From Argyresthia goedartella (lineage: Eukaryota; Arthropoda; Insecta; Lepidoptera; Argyresthiidae): a DNA stretch of 64,000 nt. A program made the translations under genes and the position numbers. The stretch covers positions 33,016,001 to 33,080,000 of the forward strand of contig OX463824.1 of NCBI GenBank assembly GCA_949825045.1, read 5' to 3'. The notes beneath the pieces are model-generated. The model was not told the origin of the DNA and did no database searches. It saw nothing but the letters and a program-made list of their open reading frames with translations. This document shows positions 42,977 to 53,592 of this stretch, piece by piece. How positions within the stretch are numbered: the stretch's first letter is position 1; every line of letters begins with the position of its first letter.

Positions 42977-44089
42977 TCATCCGAATGTCTGCGACAAATA
43001 CAATCTGGTGTCTCCGAAAGCTCGTAGAATATCCGAAATATCACGACTCAACTTGGGTCCCGAATGTAGACACTGATTCAGGGACATCCCGTTCGAGGTA
43101 GGTGCTGACCCATCAAAAACAACTCGAATCTTGCCGGTAGGGGTTCGCAGGACGGCATGGTGTGGAAGGAAACAATGATCCTCAGATCTCCAGTCCACAC
43201 CCGATACCGACATGTGTCCTAACGACTCATACTCCCTCATGAATTCAACGTATTTTTGTTTAAATACGGCGTCCCTTGACATCCTACGCTCCATCGACAT
43301 CAATCTCGTCTCAGCCATCTTCCTAGATTCTCCTAGTGGCGGTCGATCGGCCCTGAAAGGCAGTCGAGTTACAAAACGACCAGAACGAAGGCGACCAGTA
43401 CTATTCTGGTAAAACAACTCGCACTCTTCTTCGTCTGCGTCGACTCGACGAACGGTGGGAGGTTCCTCTATCTCCCAGAAACGTTGGATAGCGTCTGACA
43501 ACGCTGAGCCAATAAGTATGCCATCTGACTCGGCAGGCCTAACCATTGGCAATGCCGGACCCATGATCACGTGACCAAACTTAGTATCCACAGCAATCAA
43601 CCCGTCCGGCTGAAAAACTCGCCGATCCGACAACAGAAACCTACCCAGAACGTCTGCTCCCAGTAGCAGGTCGACCGGGGCTGGAGTGTCATAATCGGGA
43701 TCCGCCAACTTGAGTCCTGATGTCAGGAATCGAACGGCCGGATTCAACTTCACCAAGGGGTGTCTGCCCATGACATGCGTCATTACTAAAGCTTGCACGG
43801 ATGTTTTTGTCAAAATGTCATAACGTGGAGAGAATGTGATCACCGATTGACCAACTACATTCGTAACCGTAACATTCCCCACGCCCCGTATTGATTTATT
43901 ATACCTATTTACCTTGAGGCCCAACCATTTTGCTAAATCATTCGATACAATGCAGCCCTGAGCTCCAGAATCTGATAGGGCGCGAACGTATGTTGGGTTG
44001 CCCGCCAAATCCCAAACAAGCACAGTGGCGATCGGTAACACCACCGTCTCCGGTTGGGGGGCAACAAATGGTTGGGCCGAAAATTCCTA
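42977..44089 (-). pseudogene. BEL-D1 protease and RT N-terminal half
   Basis: Frame begins after the TAG at 44087-44089 and is listed from 44044. The protease motif reads ALSDSGAQGC, where BEL-D2 has ALLDSGAQGC; the catalytic DSG is retained. RT follows with RLPFRADRPPLGES, FMREYESLGHMSVSGVDW and IRVVFDGSAPTSNG. A frameshift near 43020 (two bases fewer than in BEL-D2) ends it at 42977. Confidence 0.88.
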
Positions 44090-44432
44090 GCGAGGGCCCC
44101 CGGGGCCCCACTCTGCCTGTAACCGATCAGGTATGCAGCTATACGCCAGAGGGTCCCATTGTACAAATGGCCCACGTGCCGGTTCCATTGCCACCCTACG
44201 ATTCCCCGTAAAGGGGGGTGGGCGTGAATTCAACCGTGGCCGCTCCATGAGCGGGAGGGACAACACATGTGACCGACGAGGACGAGGCGACGAGCGGGGC
44301 GACAACTGAGGCGGCGTCCGAACCGCACCCGCATAGCTCGAAGGTATCCCATGCCACCCGCCCGTTACGGCCTGCTCAACACACCCAATGTCCCGCTGAG
44401 TCGGATGCTGAGTCGCAATCGACTCAGCCGAC
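44087..44432 (-). pseudogene. BEL-D1 leader and gag remnant
   Basis: About 345 bp between the 5' LTR and the UAG. The minus strand carries ERPRLNSRPPP and FVQWDPLAYS, matching the linker at the end of BEL-B gag (ERPRLDPLSP, GWDPLMYI). The capsid-like core and zinc knuckles are absent, so gag was lost by deletion. The hairpin GCTGAGTCG-CAAT-CGACTCAGC at 44407-44428 lies 4 bp from the LTR. Confidence 0.72.
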
Positions 44433-44980
44433 TGTTCAGGCTTCTCAGCACCTAATGACCTCGTAGGGGCCCATCAGCTACGAGGTAGCGTGACGATCAG
44501 GTGCCAAGAAGTGATGAACGTGGGCGATTCACCGAGCTAAAGTTATGTGGGGTAGATCTAACCTGGTCTGTGCTTCGGACCCGTCAACCTCCTGTCTCTA
44601 TGCAAGGCCCGGGCGCGCCCTAGGCTCTTCTTGGTAGACAGGTTCTTCAGCCAACCAGGTATGACTGGCGGGCCAGCGTCAATGTGCACAGTGGTCCAAC
44701 ACAGGTTATGTTCTACGTGGTAAATACAAATCGGGCACGAAAATCCGAACTTTATCTGGTTCGAGAGACAACGGCACACTCAGCTATATTAACAATCCTG
44801 AGGGAATCCCGAATACATTCCAGATGGCCTGCGATTTAATTTCAATACCCTAACCAAAACGCGTTTACATTGCGAGGGCTTTCGTCTGTCAGTTGTCAAA
44901 ACTGCCCAATTGACAGCTAACGTCAAATTAAAAATGACCGTTCAGAAACCATCGATCGAATATCGATTTGGAATCGAACA
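44433..44980 (-). repeat. BEL-D1 5' LTR
   Basis: 548 bp, upstream of the minus-strand pol. Same ends as its partner. GACAT follows at 44981. Confidence 0.94.
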
Positions 44981-44985
44981 GACAT

Positions 44986-45692
44986 GTTCCAGGGGAAATG
45001 AACCCAGCAGACTGTGCGTCTCGTGGGTGTCACGCTCCGGAGTTGGTTGGACATCCCTTGTGGTGGGGTCCAAAATGGTTGACTCAAGCCGAATCGGATT
45101 GGCCAATGAGTCCACGCGTTACCTCGGCGAACGGCGCCTTGACAGTCGGTGTCTGTACGACGCAACCAGAGCCGGAAGAGGAGTTCAGCCTGCTGGAACG
45201 GTACAGCTCGCTCGACAAGCTGGTCAATGTGACCGCCTGGATCTTCCGATTTGCGCGGAATTGTCGCAATTCTGAGGCGCAACGGGTGCGGACACAGGTC
45301 CTGACACCACGGGAACGGAACCATGCGTTGTTCGCATTGGTACGGAACGTGCAGACGGTGCACTTTAAGTCCGAACTGGACATTCTGAGACGCGGACGCG
45401 TCCAAGTGAAGGGAGCTGTGGCTCGGCTCAACCCGTTTATTGACCCTCAAGGATTGCTGAGGGTAGGAGGTCGGCTGCGGAATGCCAACCTGCCTTATGC
45501 GGCTCGCCACCCGTTGTTACTCCCTAGGAAAGGGAAGTTGGTCGAACTGTTGATACAGGATCGACACATTCGGAATGGGCATATCGGATGCCACGCCTTG
45601 ATGGCGTTTCTCCAGCGCGAGTTCTGGCTTCTATCGGGAAGACGCTTAGTGCGTAGCGTCGTATTTCGGTGCCTGCCTTGTTATCGGGCTAA
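44986..45692 (+). pseudogene. BEL-B copy I RNase H end and integrase N-terminus
   Basis: Resumes after BEL-D1 at VPGEMNPADC. Contains LLERYSSLDKL, LLRVGGRLRNANL, the integrase zinc-site residues HIRNGHIGCHAL and CLPCYRAKA. At 45693 it joins gag of copy II in frame, so the integrase core is missing from unit I. The fused frame runs to 45999. Confidence 0.9.
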
Positions 45693-46971
45693 GGCGGGCA
45701 ATTATGAGGTAGCCAGGTCCATATTGTTTGACTGCTACCAACACAAACGGCGGTTGGTTGATGCGCAGCTGGGGAAGCTGTTTAGCATCCCTAAAGTAAC
45801 CCGGGATGTTGACATCCGAGTACAGGTGCTCAACCCTGTGCTGGTGGCCACTAAGGCCCTTCAGAACCTTGGTCTTCCGGTAGACCAATGGTCATACATT
45901 GTTTTGTATATGGTTTTGTCACGGTTACAGCTGTTCAAAGTCGGTTTGAACAGCTGCATGGGGGCAGTAGCACGGAACTGCCCACGCTCGTCCAATTGAC
46001 GGATTTTTTGGAGGGTGAATGTAGGCGATGTGACACACTGGACACGTAGGCCAGTGTGCAGCGCCAACCCGCGCGGATGCGGGAGGGGCCGCGCCCCCCG
46101 CCCCCACGGGGGGGAGGGAGGTCGAAACAATTTGGCGTTTTGAATGCCGCGCCGTCGGGTGACGGCTGTGTGCACTGCGACAGTGCCGGTCATGACGTGA
46201 CCAGTTGCGCCAAATTTAAGGCGCTCGGGGTAGCTGCCCGCAGGAAGATTGTCTTCCGTCACCGATTGTGTTTCGGTTGTTCGGGGCCACACACGCTGAG
46301 CGAGTGCTCGCACGCGTTCCCCTGTGAGTGCTGTGGTGGCAAGCACCACATAGTGTTGTGCCTGAATCGGTCAGGCCCTTCGGACGGTCACCAGGGCCGG
46401 ACTCAGGTTGGTCGGCCACAGGGCCCAACCAGGGCCGAACCCAGTCCCCCTCCGGGCAACGGGAGTCACCAACGGGGTGACTGGGGTACCCGCAGACGGG
46501 ACCCCCCCCCGAGGGGAAAGGGGCAGCGCGGGGGGTAACATGCGGGATAGCCGGGGTTCGGTCGCCGCTGTCCACGGTCAGCGAGGACTTCGGGCCGCTG
46601 GCTCACCGCGTGTTACGGGCGGGTGTCAGATGGCACCTATGAGTAGCGCGAAGGCTGGGAGCCCACCACCTTCTGCGCCACCCTGCCCGTCGCTCTGGGA
46701 GGCGAACAGGGAGGCGAACAGTCGGATGTCGTCCCCATTCCTAGAGCGCCCTAGGTTGGATCCACTCTCCCCCATTCATCCACGGTGTGCACCGGGCACA
46801 CCGTACACCGTCCGGTATGATCGGATACCGGGACAGCGAGGGGCCTATTATACGGGTTGGGATCCCTTGATGTACATACGGTCTGATATGCCGGTTGCAT
46901 ATCAGCAGCCGAGTTACTCCAAGGCCGACGGAGGTCTGAGCGGGTTCGGATCCCGCGGAGGTTCCCGCTAG
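45693..46971 (+). pseudogene. BEL-B copy II gag fragment
   Basis: Begins at the seam within gag (GNYEVARSILFDCYQHKRRL) and keeps the 45 bp deleted in copy I. A 6-base loss near 45926 and a frameshift lie before the knuckles. The knuckles read CVHCDSAGHDVTSC, CFGCSGPHTLSEC and CECCGGKHH, all Cys/His present. A TAG at 46047-46049 interrupts. The C-terminal linker ends at TAG 46969-46971, in frame with the following protease. Confidence 0.85.
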
Positions 46972-47016
46972 GGACAAGCCGCCCAATTACAGGGTGCCGC
47001 CACTCCACAGACGGTC

Positions 47017-49096
47017 ATGCTCCCCACCGCCTCTGTGATAGCGTGGAGTTCGGACGGCAAATCATGTGTGGCACGAGCACTATTGGACTCGGGGGCCCAG
47101 GGGTGCTTAGTCTCGTGCAACCTTGTAAGACGGTTGGGCATTTCGGTAAGGGAGTATCCACATTCCATTCGGGGAATTGGGAACACGGAAGTCGGTTCCG
47201 TTAAGGGAGTATGTCGGATTACTCTCTCGTCACGGGTGGATTCATCGGTGAATCTGACGGTCACGGCATTAGTCATGCCTAATGTGATGGGCTCACACCC
47301 TCACGTACGGTTGTCACCCTCGGTGCGACAGTTGGTCGCTGGGTTGTCACTGGCTGACCCGGAGTTCGATATTTCTGGCCCAGTAGACATTTTATTGGGT
47401 GTCGATGCCTTGGGATACCTGTTAGTGCCAGGTGTCCACGTGTTGCAGGCGACTGGTCTGGTTTCGGTCAACACCAGACTGGGCCATGCGGTAATGGGTC
47501 CGGTCATGCCGGCTGCCCCACGCCTAGCGACTCGTAGTCCCTTATTCGGTTCTGTACTCTCGGAGGTGATAAAGAAGTTTTGGGAGGTGGAGGAACCACC
47601 TACGGTCCGCCGGTTGGAGTTGGAGTGATCGCCCACCACTGGGCAGTTCACACCATGCAGCCGAGACGCGGCTTCTGTCGATGGAACGACGCATGAAGCG
47701 TGACGGGATTTTCCGGCAGAAGTACGTCGACTTCATGCGGGAATACGAGTCGCTCGGCCACATGTCGGTTTCGGGTATCGACTGGAAGCGTGAAGACCAC
47801 TGCTTCCTGCCTCATCACGCGGTCTTGAGGACCCCGGAGGGCAAAATACGGGTAGTGTTCGATGGATCGGCATCAACATCTAACGGCATGAACCTGAACC
47901 AGTGTTTGCATTCAGGGCCGAAGTTGAACCATGACATCGCGGATGTTATCACACGGTTCCGTCGACACAATGTTGTGTTTGTAGCTGACATCCGGATGAT
48001 GTTTAGGCAGACGGTCATTCACCCTGACGATAGACGGTATCAGCTGATACTGTGGCGAGAGAGCCCAGATCAGCTCATCAGTGTGTACGAGCTGAACACC
48101 AACACGTACGGGCTACGGTCTAGTCCTTATTTGGCGATTCGCACTCTGCGGGAGTTAGCGGATCGAGAACGGTTAAATTGTCCTAGAGGCGCAGCAATCC
48201 TGGAGCAGGATCTCCACGTGGACGATATCTGTACCGGTGCAGATTCCGTAGAGGAGGCACTCGCTCGTCGGGACAAGCTAGTTGAGCTCCTATGGGGTGG
48301 AGGTTACGAGCTCCGGAAATGGATGTCGAACTCTCCAGAGTTACTGTCTGGTCTTCCGGATGACTACCAGCAGGATCCCCACATTTTTGAAAACTTGGAA
48401 AATCCAAATATGTTGTCGGTATTAGGCGTCCAGTACCAGCCGGTGTCAGACATGTTTTCGTATCGGGTCGAGTTGGACTCCCCGAAGGTCTGGACGAAAC
48501 GGAACGTCCTTTCAACGGTGGCTAGGACATTTGATCCAAACGGGTGGATCACCCCGGTAACATTTCAGCTCAAGTGTTTTATGCAGCAATTGTGGTCTGC
48601 TGAGCTGAAATGGGACGACCCGATCGGCGGGTCATTGAGCTCAGAGTGGGACTCGTTCTTTTCGACCCTCCCTGGCATCAATCGGATTTCACTGCCACGG
48701 AGGTTGGTCCCCATGAAACGATACACCGCCACCCTGCATGGGTTTTGCGATGCCTCGGAGAAGGGCTACGGAGCTGCGGTATATCTGCGTACGGTCGACT
48801 CCTCGGGGGAGGTTGATGTGCGGTTGGTCATGGCCAAGAGCAAGGTTGCGCCGTTGCGCACTCGCCTGACCATTCCCAAATTAGAGCTTTCGGGAGCGGC
48901 TCTCCTGACTCGTCTGCTCAACCACACGATGACGGTTCTTCGTGGGTCAATAGCGTTAAAAGATACGGTCTACGCTTGGACGGACAGCCAGATCGTGTTA
49001 TGCTGGCTGAAGGCTTCAGTTCACAAGCTGGAGATTTTTATGGTGAATCGGGTTTCGCAGATTTTGAATTCGGAGGTTCCCTTAATCTGGAGACAT
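47017..49096 (+). pseudogene. BEL-B copy II protease-RT-RNase H (up to BEL-D2)
   Basis: Protease LLDSGAQGC at 47084. An ~80-bp deletion near 47617 joins RRLE to the middle of the RT N-terminus and shifts the frame. From 47681 a 507-codon frame carries IRVVFDGSAST, FVADIRMMFRQTVIHP and a catalytic motif changed to HVDD (Tyr to His, about 48217). RNase H HGFCDASEKGYGAAV and AWTDSQIVLCWL follow. BEL-D2 interrupts at 49096 at the same site as in copy I. Confidence 0.9.
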
Positions 49097-49644
49097 TGTT
49101 CAGGCTTCTCAGCACCTAATGACCTCGTAGGGGCCCATCAGCTACGAGGTAGCGTGACGATCAGGTGCCAAGAAGTGATGAACGTCGGCGATTCACCGAG
49201 CTAAAGTTATGTGGGGTAGATCTAACCTGGTCTGTGCTTCGGACCCGTCAACCTCCTGTCTCTCTGCAAGGCCCGGGCGCGCCCTAGGCTCTTCTTGGTA
49301 GACAGGTTCTTCAGCCAACCAGGTATGACTGGCGGTCCAGCGTCAATGTGCACAGTGGTCCAACACAGGTTATGTTCTACGTGGTAAATACAAATCGGGC
49401 ACGAAAATCCGAACTTTATCTGGTTCGAGAGACAACGGCACACTCAGCTATATTAACAATCCTGAGGGAATCCCGAATACATTCCAGATGGCCTGCGATT
49501 TAATTTCAATACCCTTACCAAAACGCGTTTACATTGCGAGGGCTTTCGTCTGTCAGTTGTCAAAACTGCCCAATTGACAGCTAACGTCAAATTAAAAATG
49601 ACCGTTCAGAAACCATCGATCGAATATCGATTTGGAATCGAACA
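49097..49644 (-). repeat. BEL-D2 3' LTR
   Basis: 548 bp, same termini as the BEL-D1 LTRs and nearly identical by eye. Confidence 0.93.
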
Positions 49645-49676
49645 ATCACCCGCCCGGACAGGCACCCACCTGTCCC

Positions 49677-50279
49677 CTAATCTACGGGCAGCCGTGACAA
49701 CGTTGCTACCGCTCGTTTTAGAACCGAGCCTCCTACTAGAACCTCTGCAGACCGGGGGGTCCCGTCCTTGCCAGGGAACAAGTTAACAATGCGCCCCCTG
49801 CGCCAACGTAGTGGCGGTAGGTTAGCATCCTTAACCAGAACGAGGTCACCAACACTAGGGGGGCTAGTTTTGTCAGTCCACTTAAGGCGCTGTTGTAAGA
49901 TATGCAGATACTCGAGCGACCAACGCTTCCAGAAATTCTGAGTAAACTGCTGCAACATCTGATACCTTGACAACCGATACAATTTCACTCCCTCGAAGGG
50001 GTGATCGGGCAACGCGTTAAGTGGCTGTCCTATCAAGAAATGGCCTGGGGTCAGAGCCTCCAGGTCATTTGGATCCGAGCTGAGCGGACACAACGGTAGT
50101 TCATAGCCGCCTCGTTCCAGCAATTGAATGAGCTCGTCACGTCGGTCCAGAGCTTCCTCTACACTGGCTGCCCCTGTGCAGACGTCATCGACGTACAAAT
50201 CTTGCTCCAGGATAGCGGCGGCTCTAGGATAGCTCACACGGTCACGCGACGCCAACTCCCGCAGGGTACGCATCGCCAA
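49677..50279 (-). pseudogene. BEL-D2 pol fragment (RT piece fused to integrase end)
   Basis: 200 codons. YVDDVCTGAASVEEA and GGYEL are followed directly by PLCPLSSDPNDLEAL from the integrase C-terminal region, across the ~2-kb deletion, which happens to keep frame. RNase H and the integrase core are gone. Confidence 0.9.
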
Positions 50280-50363
50280 ATACGGGCTAGACCGTAACCC
50301 ATACGTGTTCGTGTTTAACTCATAGACCTTGACTGGCTCGGCCGTGGTCTCACGCCAAAGTAT

Positions 50364-51522
50364 CTACTGATACCTTCTGTCAGCCGGATGAATTACCGTT
50401 TGCCTAAACATCATCCGAATGTCTGCGACAAATACAATCTGGTGTCTCCGAAAGCTCGTGAGAATATCCGAAATATCACGACTCAACTTGGGTCCCGAAT
50501 GTAGACACTGATTCAGGGACATCCCGTTCGAGGTAGGTGCTGACCCATCAAAACAACTCGAATCTTGCCGGTAGGGGTTCGCAGGACTGCATGGTGTGGA
50601 AGGAAACAATGATCCTCAGATCTCCAGTCCACACCCGATACCGACATGTGTCCTAACGACTCATACTCCCTCATGAATTCAACGTATTTTTGTTTAAATA
50701 CGGCGTCCCTTGACATCCTACGCTCCATCGACATCAATCTCGTCTCAGCCATCTTCCTAGATTCTCCTAGTGGCGGTCGATCGGCCCTGAAAGGCAGTCG
50801 AGTTACAAAACGACCAGAACGAAGGCGACCAGTACTATTCTGGTAAAACAACTCGCACTCTTCTTCGTCTGCGTCGACTCGACGAACGGTGGGAGGTTCC
50901 TCTATCTCCCAGAAACGTTGGATAGCGTCTGACAACGCTGAGCCAATAAGTATGCCATCTGACTCGGCAGGCCTAACCATTGGCAATGCCGGACCCATGA
51001 TCACGTGACCAAACTTAGTATCCACAGCAATCAACCCGTCCGGCTGAAGAACTCGCCGATCCGACAACAGAAACCTACCCAGAACGTCTGCTCCCAGTAG
51101 CAGGTCGACCCGGGCTGGAGTGTCAAAATCGGGATCCGCCAACTTGAGTCCTGATGTCAGGAATCGAACGGCCGGATTCAATTCACCAAGGGGTGTCTGC
51201 CCATGACATGCGTCATTACTAAAGCTTGCACGGATGTTTTTGTCAAAATGTCATAACGTGGAGAGAACGTGATCACCGATTGACCAACTACATTCGTAAC
51301 CGTAACATTCCCCACGCCCCGTATTGATTTATTATACCTATTTACCTTGAGGCCCAACCATTTTGCTAAATCATTCGATACAATGCAGCCCTGAGCTCCA
51401 GAATCTAATAGGGCGCGAACGTATGTTGGGTTGCCCGCCAAATCCCAAACAAGCACAGAGGCGATCGGTAACACCACCGTCTCCGGTTGGGGGGCAACAA
51501 ATGGTTGGGCCGCAAATTCCTA
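50364..51522 (-). pseudogene. BEL-D2 protease and RT N-terminal half
   Basis: After the UAG at 51520-51522 the protease shows ALLDSGAQGC (51178-51477). A one-base loss near 51180 moves the frame to 50513-51181 (LLLGADVLGRFLL, FMREYESLGHMSVSGVDW). A further shift near 50550 leads to FDGSAPTSNG and FVADIRMMFRQTVIHP (50364-50609). Confidence 0.87.
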
Positions 51523-51692
51523 CCGAGGGCCCCCGGGGCCCCACTCTGCCTGTAACCGATCAGGTATGCAGCTCTACGCCAGAGGGCCCCATTGTACAAA
51601 TGGCCCACGTGCCGGTTCCATTGCCACCCTACAATTCCCCGTAAAGGGGAGTGGGCGTGAATTCAACCGTGGCCGCTCCATGAGCGGGGGGG

Positions 51693-52871
51693 TCAATCAA
51701 TTGTCAATTGTAAGACGGGCTGGTTTCCGCAAGTCGACGACTAAAGCGCCTATTTTGCGTGTGGGTGGGAATGCGACATCATTCGAGCCAACCCAACTCC
51801 TCCAGGAACGCCAGTAGGCCCTTTACGTTACCGACTATCCCTGGAAGGCCCCTCGATTGACCGAGGTGTTTAGCCCTGTAGTCCGCTACTCCTGTGCACT
51901 CCATGAGGACGTGAGCAGCCGTTTCTTCTGCCTCCAAGCAGGCTCTGCAAAGGGGGCTGTCGGTAACACCTAGGACATATAGATGTTTATTAAAGAAACC
52001 ATGGCCAGTAAGTGCTGCAGTTACCAGTCGCATGCGCGGCCTACTAAGTCGAAGCAAGGTCTTAGCCAGCCTAGCGCTAGGGGACGGCAAGGCCAGCTTG
52101 GCCTGCCTGCACTCCTCATGGTTTGTCCAAAGAGTGGCATGATCATTCCTGGTCGACTCTCTCAGAAATGAGCGTACCATCTTGAAGGGAAGAGGGATGA
52201 TAGGTTCGGGACCATACGCTGTCAAGCTAGATCCTTTACGCGCCAACTCATCCGCTGCATCGTTACCTCTTGATCCGCTGTGTCCTTTTATCCATTGAAG
52301 GATTACGCGGTTATGTTGACATACCTCCATTAGTCGTTTGTGACACTCGTAGATTAGCCCTGAGTTAATAGTGTTGCTATTTAGGGCTTGTAGGACGGCC
52401 ATGATATCCGAGAGGATTCGAATGGAGGAATCTCTTACCTTTCTCGATGCTATGGCATTAGCGGCCGAGATGATGCCCATGCATTCAGCTTGAAAGACAG
52501 TATTATCGGCACCCAGTGGAATGGCTATCTTGATGTTTAGGTCCTCCGAGAAGGTGCCTGAACCAGTGCCTGCTTCAGTTTTTGAACCATCGGTAAAAAT
52601 TCTGAGCTCTTTAACGTCGAGCCCCTCAACCCGATGGTCTTCATGTAACTGTATATTGTATTTTTTGTCAAAAACAAATTGTTTAGGGATTCTGTCACTG
52701 CAAGCCATAGAGATGGGAATTTTTTTTGTAAACTTCCCCTAGGATGGCGGTGTGTGAGGTCCTGTTTTCCTGCAGGAGTCTCACCGCAGATGACGCGGCC
52801 TCCTGCTTAATATACAGCTGGAGTGGCGGAAGACACAGCATGGCCTCCATTGCTGCTGATGAGCGGGGGGG
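51693..52871 (-). mobile_element. 5'-truncated LINE fragment with RNase H (I/R1-like)
   Basis: Flanked by the 13-bp direct repeat ATGAGCGGGGGGG (51680-51692 and 52859-52871, the right copy counted in this interval). BEL-D1 has the related single site near 44249. On the minus strand it begins inside ORF2 and ends with an AATTGAC-type 3' end without poly-A. It is inserted in the BEL-D2 leader, the innermost layer of the right-hand nest. Confidence 0.85.
51779..52708 (-). pseudogene. LINE RNase H and C-terminal zinc-knuckle domain
   Basis: 309 open codons. RNase H motifs in order: IFTDGSKTEAGTGSG, FQAECMGIISAANA, ILSDIMAVLQAL and IKGHSGSRGNDAADELA, giving the D, E, D, (H)D catalytic set. The C-terminal Cys/His cluster CRACLEAEETAAHVLMEC is typical of LINE ORF2 ends. 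The RT C-terminal edge (MEAMLCLPPLQLYI) is visible upstream at about 52790-52860 in another frame. Without an RT this is a fragment. Confidence 0.88.
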
Positions 52872-53044
52872 ACATCACATGTGACCGACGAGGACGAGGC
52901 GACGAGCGGGGCGACAACTGAGGCGGCGTCCGAACCGCACCCGCATAGCTCGAAGGTGTCCCATGCCACCCGCCCGTTACGGCCTGCTCAACACACCCAA
53001 TGTCCCGCTGAGTCGGATGCTGAGTCGCAACCGACTCAGCCGAC

Positions 53045-53592
53045 TGTTCAGGCTTCTCAGCACCTAATGACCTCGTAGGGGCCCATCAGCTACGAGGTAG
53101 CGTGACGATCAGGTGCCAAGAAGTGATGAACGTCGGCGATTCACCGAGCTAAAGTTATGTGGGGTAGATCTAACCTGGTTTGTGCTTCGGACCCGTCAAC
53201 CTCCTGTCTCTCTGCAAGGCCCGGGCGCGCCCTAGGCTCTTCTTGGTAGACAGGTTCTTCAGCCAACCAGGTATGACTGGCGGGCCAGCGTCAATGTGCA
53301 CAGTGGTCCAACACAGGTTATGTTCTACGTGGCAAATACAAATCGGGCACGAAAATCCGAACTTTATCTGGTTCGAGAGACAACGGCACACTCAGCTATA
53401 TTAACAATCCTGAGGGAATCCCGAATACATTCCAGATGGCCTGCGATTTAATTTCAATACCCTAACCAAAACGCGTTTACATTGCGAGGGCTTTCGTCTG
53501 TCAGTTGTCAAAACTGCCCAATTGACAGCTAACATCAAATTAAAAATGACCGTTCAGAAACCATCGATCGAATATCGATTTGGAATCGAACA
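53045..53592 (-). repeat. BEL-D2 5' LTR
   Basis: 548 bp; the hairpin GCTGAGTCG-CAAC-CGACTCAGC (53019-53040) lies four bases away, as in BEL-D1. Confidence 0.93.

Larger units (their letters stand above)
39618..44980 (-). mobile_element. BEL-D copy 1 (BEL/Pao, gag-deficient)
   Basis: 5363 bp on the minus strand with 548-bp LTRs at 39618-40165 and 44433-44980. GACAT is duplicated at 39613-39617 and 44981-44985, and B1 15768-15772 has the single copy. Contains only about 390 bp between 5' LTR and protease, so most of gag is missing. A two-part pol follows. LTRs differ at only a few positions by eye. Its pol is related to BEL-B but clearly distinct. Confidence 0.94.
49097..53592 (-). mobile_element. 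BEL-D copy 2 (deleted, carries a LINE fragment)
   Basis: 4496 bp with LTRs 49097-49644 and 53045-53592 and the same GACAT edges (49092-49096, 53593-53597). Relative to BEL-D1 about 2.05 kb of pol is missing: CACAACGG at about 50095 joins TAGTTCATAGCC, which in BEL-D1 are near 40614 and 42664. A 1.18-kb LINE fragment is inserted at 51693-52871. Created with BEL-D1 by the tandem duplication, not by a second insertion. Confidence 0.93.

Noticed and set aside
44269..44466. 65-codon plus-strand ORF repeated at 52881-53078
   Set aside because: Antisense to the BEL-D leader and LTR; the repetition is explained by the tandem duplication.
49097..53592. BEL-D2 as an independent second insertion
   Set aside because: Same target base and GACAT edges as BEL-D1 inside a larger duplicated segment; duplication is the simpler reading.
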